From: JAWWBL01 sp033720975
GTDB lineage: Bacteria > Actinomycetota > Acidimicrobiia > Spongiisociales > ZC4RG35
DNA: 5,851 bases
Reading direction: 5' to 3'
Assembly (NCBI GenBank): GCA_033720975.1
Contig: JAWWBL010000106.1
Coordinates: 1-5,851, forward strand
Below the pieces are notes generated by a model. That model was not told the origin of the DNA. It saw only the letters and a program-made list of their open reading frames with translations, and did no database searches. Of the stretch, positions 1 to 5,851 are shown piece by piece (position 1 is the stretch's first letter; every line of letters begins with the position of its first letter). Position numbers and translations under genes: made by a program.

Positions 1-175
1 CGCGCCGCTGTTGGCGCGCACCCTGAATGTCCGGGACATATACCTCAACCCGATCAACTTCCTACAGGTCTCGTTGTTGGAGCGGAGCAGGGGCGGAGAC
101 CAGTCCGACGAGCTGGACCGGGCGCTGCTGCTGACGGTGAACGGGATCGCCGCTGGGATGCGAAATACCGGGTAG
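1..175 (+). CDS. ppc: Phosphoenolpyruvate carboxylase, C-terminal fragment (5' end outside window)
   Basis: Reading from base 2, 57 codons run to a TAG stop at 173-175. The enzyme is cytoplasmic and adds bicarbonate to phosphoenolpyruvate to give oxaloacetate and phosphate, refilling the TCA cycle. The recognisable C-terminal blocks are a YLNPINFLQVSLLER segment (the family's 'DP-x-N-x-LQ-x-ELL' helix) and the near-invariant ending LLLTVNGIAAGMRNTG. In the E. coli enzyme the Asn of the final RNTG takes part in binding the inhibitor L-aspartate; that residue is present here, so aspartate feedback is plausible but only inferred. PEP carboxylase is usually about 880-930 residues, so only some 6% is visible. 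The stop lies 14 bases before the GTG of the next gene on the same strand, so read-through transcription into the cyclase genes is likely unless a promoter lies inside ppc. Confidence 0.95.
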   Translation, partial: APLLARTLNVRDIYLNPINFLQVSLLERSRGGDQSDELDRALLLTVNGIAAGMRNTG

Positions 176-189
176 CTAGATTCGCCCAC

Positions 190-2964
190 GTGAACGACAG
201 TCTGCCCACGGGAACTGTGACTTTCCTGTTCTCTGATGTAGAGGGGAGTACCCGGCTGTGGGAGGACCACCACGAGGAGATGCGGACCGCCCTGGCCGCT
301 CACGACAAGGTGATGCGGTCGGCCATCGAGGACAACGAGGGTCATGTCTTCTCGACCGCCGGTGACGCCTATTCGGCTGCATTCGCCAGGCCAAACGCTG
401 CACTCCAGGCGGCGATCACCGCCCAGACGGGGCTTGCCGAGATCTTCGTAGATGGATCGCAGGTCAAGGTCCGGATGGCGGTCCACACCGGCAGTGCCGA
501 CGAGCGCGACGGCGACTATTTCGGGCCGGCAGTGAATCGGGTAGCCCGACTGATGTCCGTGGGCAACGGGGGCCAGATCCTTGTGAGTGCGGCTACCGCT
601 CAGTTGGCCCAGGACAGTCTCCCTAGTGGTGCCGCTCTCGATGACCTCGGTGAGCACCGGCTAAAGGACCTGTCCCGCCCCGAGCAGGTATATCAACTGG
701 TGCACGACTCGATTGCCGGCGACCAACGACCGCTCCGATCACTCGACGCCTTCCCCCACAACCTTCCGATCCAACTCACCAGTTTCGTTGGGCGCGAACA
801 GGAAGTCGAGGAGGTCACCAAGCTGCTGACCGGGTCGCGGATGGTCACGCTCGCCGGAGTGGGCGGCGCCGGCAAGACCCGGCTCGCGATACATACGGCG
901 GCCGAGCTACTCGCCAATTTCGAAAATGGGGTCTGGCTGGTCGAACTGGCGGCCATAACCGACCCGACCCGAATCCCGGCGACGGTGATGGACGTCCTGG
1001 GGATCGAGGAGAAAGCAAGCGAGGAGCCCATGGCCACAGTCACGAGGGCCCTCGCCAAGAGACAGATCCTCTTGGTCCTCGACAACTGCGAGCACTTGGT
1101 CGACCCAGCCGCCCGGTTCGCGGCAGCGGCGCTCGGCGCCGGCACGGGCGTGACCATCCTGGCCACGAGCCGGGAAATGCTCGGAGTGCCCGGCGAATAC
1201 CCGTTCCAGGTCAAGTCACTAGCTTCACCCGAGTCTCTCGATGACGAGGTCAGGGCCGCTCTCTTGAGGTATCCCGCAGTGCAGCTCTTCTCGGAGCGCG
1301 GCGAGCTCGCCCGACCCGGATGGCGGGTGACTGCCGAGAACTCGGCCTCGGTAGTGCAGATTTGCCAGCGTCTCGACGGTATGCCCCTCGCCATCGAATT
1401 GGCCGCGGCCCGGCTGCGGATGATGCGAGCCGATCAGATAGCCGAACGCCTCGACGACCGGTTTCGTCTCTTGACCGGGGGAAGCAGGACTGTCCTCCCC
1501 CGACAGCAAACCCTGGAGGCCGCGATCGATTGGAGCTTCGATCTGCTCTCAGACGATGAGAAGACTCTGTTCGGCCGGCTGGCGGTGTTCATGGGTGGAT
1601 TCACCCTCGAGGCTGCCGAAGCCGTGTGTGGCATCGAGCCACTCGACCCGTATGCAGTCCTCGACCACATCGGGCACCTCGTGGACAAGTCGCTGGTCCA
1701 GGCTGAGGAAAAGGAGGACGGAGTCCGCTACCGCATGCTCGAGACTCTCCGCCAATACGCCAGGCAGCGGCTTGCCGATTCGGAGGAAGTCGAGGGAATG
1801 AGACGCCGCCATGCTGACTACTTCCGATCTCTGGTCGAGGAAGCCGAGCCCAATCTCAGAGGACAAGACGAGGCGTACTGGTTCCGTCGGCTGGACGACG
1901 AGTTGGACAACATCCGCCAGGCCATGAGCTGGGCTCTCGACGCCAGGCAGCCGGCGACGGCACAAGTGATGGCCGGGTCCCTGTACCGCTACTTCATGTA
2001 TCGGTTCCGGTTCATGGAGGGGAGGGATTGGGCAGAACGGGCCGTCGCCGCTTCCGATGAGCCCACGCCGGAACGGGCCAAAGCCCTGCTCGCCGCCGGG
2101 ACGCTTGCGCAATTCAGCCTCGACATCGACGCATCCGTCGAGCATTTGGAGGAGGCACTCGAGATGGCCAGATCGCAGGGTCTCGACGGCGTGCTGTCAC
2201 CGGCGCTGAACAACCTGGCCAATGCCTATTCGGGACTCGGGATGCGGGAGAAGGCTCTCGAGTACTATGAGGAGCACCTGGCCCACGCCAGACGGGAGGG
2301 CAGCCCCGACGGCGTGATCATCGCCCTCCACAACATCGCCTCGACCCGGCACGACATGGGCGAACCCGAGGAGGCCATCAGGCTCGCTGAGGAAGCCCTC
2401 CAGGAGTCGGTCAAACTCGGGTCGAAGAGGATGATCCACAACTCCCGCCAGTTTCTCCTCAACCCGCTGGAGGATTTGGGAGACTTCGACAGGATGGAGA
2501 CAGAGATCGACGCCATCCGCGCCCTAGAAAGCGATCTGGGCACCGAGTTCGCACCCGGGCTCGTCGCCGCCTGGGACGCGTTCGTGCGACTAGGGCGGGG
2601 GGCGATCGACGACGCAGTGACCTCGTTCATCGACGGGCTACAGACATTCCGGGGGATTCCCGACCCGTACGAGCTCGCCTATGTGATAGCCCTCCAACTG
2701 GTAAGGGGGGCGGAATTGGTGCACCGCGTGGGACGATCTCATGTCGCCGCAACGCTCCTGGGGACATCGAGGGCCATCCTCGACGAGAAGGGCTACGTCC
2801 GGGACGGCTACGACGGCCGTCGAGCCAAGATGGTCGAGGACATGGTCCGTGAGACGATTGGGAGCCATGAGTTCGATCTGGCCTACGCCGAGGGGGTAGC
2901 GATGGACTCCCGCGACGCCCATGACATTCTCTTGTCCGCTCTCGAGGAGCATCAGCGTGGGTGA
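190..2964 (+). CDS. Class III nucleotidyl cyclase - STAND (NB-ARC-like) NTPase - TPR signalling protein, copy 1
   Basis: A 924-aa cytoplasmic protein with no signal peptide or membrane segment. Residues ~6-170 are a class III cyclase domain: TFLFSDVEGSTRLWE with metal Asp16, FSTAGDAYS with metal Asp59, and DGDYFGPAVNRVAR with Asp109 (purine-selecting position), Asn116 and Arg120 (transition state). The usual Lys four residues before the second metal Asp is Ser55. Residues ~197-410 are a P-loop NTPase: LTSFVGREQE entry, Walker A GVGGAGKT (223-230), Walker B LLVLDNCEH (Asp298), sensor-like ATSRE (325-329), and a GLPL-type LDGMPLAIELAAARLR. A winged-helix region follows (~445-530), then TPR-like helical hairpins (~570-820) and a C-terminal LGxxxF-xxAxxEG-like block. 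Probable role: ligand-triggered, ATP-switched cAMP synthesis; substrate and ligand are not shown. The GTG start has no good Shine-Dalgarno, but no upstream in-frame start exists within the ~65 bases checked, and the cyclase motif begins at once. No LuxR-type helix-turn-helix is seen at the end, unlike some mycobacterial relatives. Confidence 0.93.
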   Translation: MNDSLPTGTVTFLFSDVEGSTRLWEDHHEEMRTALAAHDKVMRSAIEDNEGHVFSTAGDAYSAAFARPNAALQAAITAQTGLAEIFVDGSQVKVRMAVHTGSADERDGDYFGPAVNRVARLMSVGNGGQILVSAATAQLAQDSLPSGAALDDLGEHRLKDLSRPEQVYQLVHDSIAGDQRPLRSLDAFPHNLPIQLTSFVGREQEVEEVTKLLTGSRMVTLAGVGGAGKTRLAIHTAAELLANFENGVWLVELAAITDPTRIPATVMDVLGIEEKASEEPMATVTRALAKRQILLVLDNCEHLVDPAARFAAAALGAGTGVTILATSREMLGVPGEYPFQVKSLASPESLDDEVRAALLRYPAVQLFSERGELARPGWRVTAENSASVVQICQRLDGMPLAIELAAARLRMMRADQIAERLDDRFRLLTGGSRTVLPRQQTLEAAIDWSFDLLSDDEKTLFGRLAVFMGGFTLEAAEAVCGIEPLDPYAVLDHIGHLVDKSLVQAEEKEDGVRYRMLETLRQYARQRLADSEEVEGMRRRHADYFRSLVEEAEPNLRGQDEAYWFRRLDDELDNIRQAMSWALDARQPATAQVMAGSLYRYFMYRFRFMEGRDWAERAVAASDEPTPERAKALLAAGTLAQFSLDIDASVEHLEEALEMARSQGLDGVLSPALNNLANAYSGLGMREKALEYYEEHLAHARREGSPDGVIIALHNIASTRHDMGEPEEAIRLAEEALQESVKLGSKRMIHNSRQFLLNPLEDLGDFDRMETEIDAIRALESDLGTEFAPGLVAAWDAFVRLGRGAIDDAVTSFIDGLQTFRGIPDPYELAYVIALQLVRGAELVHRVGRSHVAATLLGTSRAILDEKGYVRDGYDGRRAKMVEDMVRETIGSHEFDLAYAEGVAMDSRDAHDILLSALEEHQRG
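2944..2949 (+). promoter_or_regulatory. Shine-Dalgarno GAGGAG for the second cyclase gene
   Basis: GAGGAG lies 7 bases before the GTG at 2957, an ideal distance, and sits within the Leu-Glu-Glu codons near the end of the first cyclase gene. It decides the start of the second gene. An ATG at 2921 is also in frame but would add 12 residues unlike any cyclase N-terminus. The GTG gives MGENLPTGTV, which lines up residue for residue with MNDSLPTGTV of copy 1. With an 8-base overlap (2957-2964) between the genes, translation is probably coupled. Confidence 0.82.
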
Positions 2965-5728
2965 GAACCTTCCTACCGGGACCGTCACGTTCCTATTCAC
3001 CGATGTTGAGGGGAGCACCAGGCTCTGGGAGAACAACCACGAGGAGATGAAGACCGCCCTCGCCGCTCACGACAAGGTGATGCGGGCGGCGATTGAAGAC
3101 AACGGCGGTCATGTCTTTTCCACGGCAGGCGACGCCTATTCGGCGGCCTTCGCCCGACCCACTCAGGCGCTCGAAGCCGCCATCGGAGCCCAGGCCGGCC
3201 TGGCGGATCTCCGGGTGGCCGACACCCCGCTGAAGGTGAGGATGGCGGTCCACACCGGCAGCGCCGACGAGCGGGATGGTGACTACTTCGGACCGGCGGT
3301 TAACAGGGTTGCCCGCCTCATGTCGGCTGGCAACGGGGGACAAGTCCTTGTGAGCACCGCCACCGTTCAATTGGTCCAGGACACGCTTCCCGCAGGATCG
3401 ACCCTGCAGGATCTAGGACAGCATCGACTCAAGGATCTGTCCCGTCCTGAGCAGGTTTACCAGCTTCACCACGACTCGTTCCCGGTCGACGGACGGCCAC
3501 TGCGAAGCCTCGACGCCTTCCCTCACAACCTCCCCATACAGCTCACCAGCTTCGTGGGGCGAGAGCAGGAGGTAGAGGAAGTGACCAAGCTGCTCTCCGG
3601 GTCACGGATGGTGACTCTGGCGGGCGTCGGTGGGGCAGGCAAAACCCGTCTCGCCATCCAGACCGGAGCCGACGTCCTCTCCAGGTATGAGGACGGCGTG
3701 TGGCTGATCGAGCTTGCCCCTATCACAGATCCCTCCCGTATCCCCGCGACAGTGATGGACGTGCTCGGAGTCGAGGAGAAAGCCTCCGAAGATCCGTTGG
3801 ATACGGTGACCCGCGCTCTGGCCAAGAAGCAGGTCCTCCTGATCCTCGACAACTGCGAGCACATCGTGGAGCCCGCCGCCCGTTTTGCTGCCGCAGCCTT
3901 GGGCGCCGGGACTGGGGTCTCGATTCTGGCCACCAGCCGGGAGATGCTCGGCGTTCCAGGCGAGTACCCGTTCCAGGTCAAGTCACTGGCGTCCCCCGAG
4001 TCGCTCGATGACGAGATCCGCGTGGCGCTACTCCGTTATCCGGCAGTGCGGCTCTTCTCCGAGCGAGCCGAATTGGCCCGGCCGGGATGGCGGCTGACGG
4101 CTGAAAACGGAGACGCCGTTGTGCAGATCTGCAAGCGGTTAGACGGGATGCCTTTGGCGATCGAACTAGCCGCCGCTCGGCTTCGAATGATGCCCACCGA
4201 GCACATCGCCTCCCGGCTCGATGACAGATTTCGGCTGCTTACCGGGGGAAGCCGAACGCTCCTCCCCCGCCAGCAAACCCTCGAGGCCGCTATCGACTGG
4301 AGCTTCGATCTCCTCTCCGATGAGGAGAAGACCCTCTTCGCCCGGCTCGCGGTGTTCATGGGTGGGTTCACCTTGGAGGCCGCCGAGGCCGTTTGTGGTG
4401 TCGAGCCCCTGGACAGCTATGCGGTCTTCGACCATGTTGGCCATCTCGTCGACAAGTCCCTCGTCCAAGCCGAAGAGCGCGAGGACACTCCGCGTTACCG
4501 AATGCTGGAGACCCTGCGCCAATACGCCAGGCAGCGGCTGTCCGAGTCCGACGAAGTAGAGGCGATGCGCCGACGGCATGCCGAGTACTTTCGGGACCTT
4601 GTCGAGGAGGCTGAGCCCAATCTGCGAGGTGCCGACGAGGCCTACTGGTTCGGTCGGCTCGACGACGACCTCGACAACATCCGGCAGGCGATGACCTGGG
4701 CGCTGGAAGCCGGGGAGTCACTGCTCGCTCAGGCAATGGCCGGGGCCCTCTACCGGTACTTCATGTATCGATATCGGGACGTGGAAGGCCGCGAATGGGC
4801 CGATAAGTCAGTGGCGGCATCCGACGAGCCGACACCCCAATATGCCAAAGCTCTGCTGGCTGCCGGGACGCTGGCTCAATTCAGTCTCGACCATGACGCC
4901 TCAATGAAACACCTCGACCAAGCGATCGAACTTGCGCGGAGTCTCGACTTGGACAAAGAGCTATCCGCCGCCCTGAACAATCGGGCAAACGTGGCCAGCT
5001 CGATGGGCATGACCGAAGAAGCGGTGAAGCTCCACGAGGAGCACCTCGAGTTGGACCGGCGCATCGGGAAGAAGGACGGGATCATCGTCGGGCTGATCAA
5101 CTTGTCGGGTCTCAGCCTCGACTTGGGGGACGCCCAAAAGGCACTCGAATACGCAGAAGAGGCTTTCAAGGAGGCCTCGAATCTCGGATCCGACAGGATG
5201 ATGTTCCATGCCAGGCTGTGGAGTCTTGGTCCCCTACGCACCCTCGGTGAGCTTGACCGCATGCAGCAACAGCTCGAGAGGATGCGGGAAGCTCAGGTCC
5301 CGGGAGTGGAGTTCGTACCCGGGGTCACCGACTTTTGGACTGCTCTCCTTCACATCGATCGTGATGAGCTCCCTGACGCCGCCACGGCAATGGTCCGTGC
5401 TTTGAAGGACTTCCGGGGGATGCCGGATCCCTATGAGCTCGTCGGTGCCGTCACGTGGATAAACGAGGCGGGCGCATTGATCCTCGATCGCTTCGGTGAG
5501 CACGCACTTGCATCCCGGCTCATCGGGAGCGCCGATGCGCTCAACCGGGAAAAGGGGTACGTCCGCGGCGCCGAGCGTGAAGGTCGCCTGAAGGAGGTCG
5601 AAACGTCCCTGCGAGTGCATCTTGGCGACGCGGCTTTCACTGCGGCCTACGAAGAAGGCACACTCATGGACAGTCGCGACGCCCACGACGCTCTCTTAGC
5701 CGCTCTCGAGGAATCCCTCCAGGACTGA
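2957..5728 (+). CDS. Class III nucleotidyl cyclase - STAND (NB-ARC-like) NTPase - TPR signalling protein, copy 2
   Basis: A 923-aa tandem paralogue of the preceding gene, starting at a GTG chosen for its Shine-Dalgarno and its alignment with copy 1. Cyclase domain ~6-170: Asp16 and Asp59 (metals), Asp109, Asn116 and Arg120 are all kept, and Ser55 again replaces the usual Lys. NTPase ~197-410: Walker A GVGGAGKT (223-230), Walker B LLILDNCEH (Asp298), ATSRE (325-329), LDGMPLAIELAAARLR. The winged helix (~445-530) and TPR-like helices (~570-820) follow, then the C-terminal MDSRDAHD block. The alignment with copy 1 is gapless to about residue 778, then needs one deleted residue. Identity is about 84% to residue 580 but falls to about 54% and then 42%. 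The conserved half uses many different synonymous codons, so the duplication is not recent. The probable role is a cyclic-nucleotide-producing ATP-driven switch with a different ligand or partner from copy 1 (inferred). The last 33 bases overlap the convergent hydrolase gene. No DNA-binding domain is seen. Confidence 0.93.
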   Translation: MGENLPTGTVTFLFTDVEGSTRLWENNHEEMKTALAAHDKVMRAAIEDNGGHVFSTAGDAYSAAFARPTQALEAAIGAQAGLADLRVADTPLKVRMAVHTGSADERDGDYFGPAVNRVARLMSAGNGGQVLVSTATVQLVQDTLPAGSTLQDLGQHRLKDLSRPEQVYQLHHDSFPVDGRPLRSLDAFPHNLPIQLTSFVGREQEVEEVTKLLSGSRMVTLAGVGGAGKTRLAIQTGADVLSRYEDGVWLIELAPITDPSRIPATVMDVLGVEEKASEDPLDTVTRALAKKQVLLILDNCEHIVEPAARFAAAALGAGTGVSILATSREMLGVPGEYPFQVKSLASPESLDDEIRVALLRYPAVRLFSERAELARPGWRLTAENGDAVVQICKRLDGMPLAIELAAARLRMMPTEHIASRLDDRFRLLTGGSRTLLPRQQTLEAAIDWSFDLLSDEEKTLFARLAVFMGGFTLEAAEAVCGVEPLDSYAVFDHVGHLVDKSLVQAEEREDTPRYRMLETLRQYARQRLSESDEVEAMRRRHAEYFRDLVEEAEPNLRGADEAYWFGRLDDDLDNIRQAMTWALEAGESLLAQAMAGALYRYFMYRYRDVEGREWADKSVAASDEPTPQYAKALLAAGTLAQFSLDHDASMKHLDQAIELARSLDLDKELSAALNNRANVASSMGMTEEAVKLHEEHLELDRRIGKKDGIIVGLINLSGLSLDLGDAQKALEYAEEAFKEASNLGSDRMMFHARLWSLGPLRTLGELDRMQQQLERMREAQVPGVEFVPGVTDFWTALLHIDRDELPDAATAMVRALKDFRGMPDPYELVGAVTWINEAGALILDRFGEHALASRLIGSADALNREKGYVRGAEREGRLKEVETSLRVHLGDAAFTAAYEEGTLMDSRDAHDALLAALEESLQD

Positions 5729-5851
5729 GTTGAACTTGTCCGGCCTTTCTGCCGGCACCGCGTGGCGGGCGTTCTCGATCACCACCATCTCGGCATTGGG
5801 CATCACATCGACGTACGGCCTCTTCGACTCGACCGGTGTGTAGTCCTCGTC
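5696..5851 (-). CDS. Probable alpha/beta hydrolase, C-terminal fragment (5' end outside window)
   Basis: On the minus strand 51 codons read in from the window edge to a TAA stop (complement of 5696-5698). The peptide starts DEDYTPVES, continues VMPNAEMVVIENARHAV, then PAERPDKFNSVLEGFLESG. This matches the end of alpha/beta-hydrolase fold enzymes: a loop of the G-x-x-D-x-x-x-P type that carries the catalytic Asp, a PNAxxVVIE strand, the catalytic His (in ARHAVP, codon at 5762-5764) and an ERPxxFNxVLxxFL final helix. Both the acid and the His of the triad therefore appear intact; the nucleophile Ser lies outside the window. The substrate cannot be told from this part. The gene converges on the second cyclase gene, and its last 33 bases are antisense to that gene's last codons, so no intergenic terminator separates them. 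Confidence 0.85.
   Translation of the reverse strand, partial: DEDYTPVESKRPYVDVMPNAEMVVIENARHAVPAERPDKFNSVLEGFLESG

Larger units (their letters stand above)
190..5728 (+). repeat. Tandem gene duplication (two ~2.77-kb paralogous units)
   Basis: Bases 190-2964 and 2957-5728 encode head-to-tail paralogues that align over their whole length with a single one-codon gap. Exact DNA matches are short islands, for example 24 bases at 295-318 and 3062-3085, 22 bases at 473-494 and 3240-3261, and 23 bases at 1198-1220 and 3965-3987. They are separated by many synonymous differences. This is an old in-place duplication rather than an assembly artefact or a recent amplification. No flanking direct repeats or transposase were seen. 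Confidence 0.88.

Noticed and set aside
176..189. Promoter or ribosome binding site before the first cyclase gene.
   Set aside because: Only 14 bases separate the ppc stop from the GTG, and no convincing purine-rich or -10-like element is present.
693..1394. Long open frame on the minus strand within copy 1 (233 codons), with a similar one at 3523-3981 within copy 2.
   Set aside because: It is antisense to the conserved NTPase domain; its reappearance in copy 2 follows from conservation of the sense protein and GC-rich codon use. The peptide is low-complexity (Ser/Ala/Arg-rich) with no recognisable motif.
2921..2956. ATG at 2921 as the start of the second cyclase gene.
   Set aside because: It would add 12 residues with no counterpart in copy 1. 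The GTG at 2957 has GAGGAG seven bases upstream and gives an N-terminus that aligns exactly with copy 1.
190..5728. Antiphage defence system of the Pycsar (cyclase) or Avs (STAND) kind.
   Set aside because: No effector gene (TIR, membrane, nuclease) is adjacent, the neighbours are metabolic genes (ppc, hydrolase), and the domain order matches widespread cyclase-STAND-TPR regulators. Not excluded, but there is no positive evidence in the window.
190..5728. Assembly artefact producing a false tandem duplication.
   Set aside because: The copies differ at a large share of synonymous sites and diverge to about 42% protein identity at the C-terminus, which a misassembly would not create.
5740..5755. 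Possible hairpin CCGGC-(6)-GCCGG as a terminator after the second cyclase gene.
   Set aside because: The stem is only 5 base pairs, no T-run follows on either strand, and it lies within the hydrolase coding sequence.

Overview
This is a high-GC (roughly 60-65%), almost fully coding bacterial window with four protein genes. GTG starts, nearly no intergenic DNA and the protein families present point to a GC-rich Gram-positive-like or deep-branching lineage such as Actinomycetota (possibly Acidimicrobiia-like) or Chloroflexota. This placement is inferred from gene style only; the window has no rRNA or other phylogenetic marker.

Layout: (1) 1-175, plus strand, the last 57 codons of phosphoenolpyruvate carboxylase (ppc), ending in the typical MRNTG C-terminus. 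(2) 190-2964, plus strand, a 924-aa protein with a class III nucleotidyl cyclase domain, a STAND/NB-ARC-type P-loop NTPase with winged helix, and a TPR-like helical C-terminal half. (3) 2957-5728, plus strand, a 923-aa tandem paralogue with the same architecture. Its true start is a GTG overlapping the end of the first gene by 8 bases, preceded by a good Shine-Dalgarno. (4) 5696-5851, minus strand, the C-terminal 51 codons of a probable alpha/beta hydrolase, which converges on and overlaps the tail of the second cyclase gene by 33 bases.

The centre of interest is the cyclase-STAND-TPR pair. In this class of protein the TPR region is expected to recognise a ligand or partner, the STAND module to act as an ATP-dependent switch, and the cyclase domain to make a cyclic nucleotide (probably cAMP). 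By hand count the two copies are about 84% identical over residues 1-580 (cyclase, NTPase, winged helix), about 54% over residues 581-780 (TPR-like), and about 42% over the last ~144 residues. This suggests a shared output and switch with diverged sensors. Both copies have lost the usual substrate-binding Lys of the cyclase (Ser55) while keeping both metal Asp residues, the purine-selecting Asp, and the transition-state Asn and Arg. Neither copy has a recognisable C-terminal DNA-binding domain.

ppc and the two cyclase genes lie on one strand with a 14-base gap and then an overlap, so they may be co-transcribed. No promoter, terminator, RNA gene, CRISPR array or mobile element could be supported.
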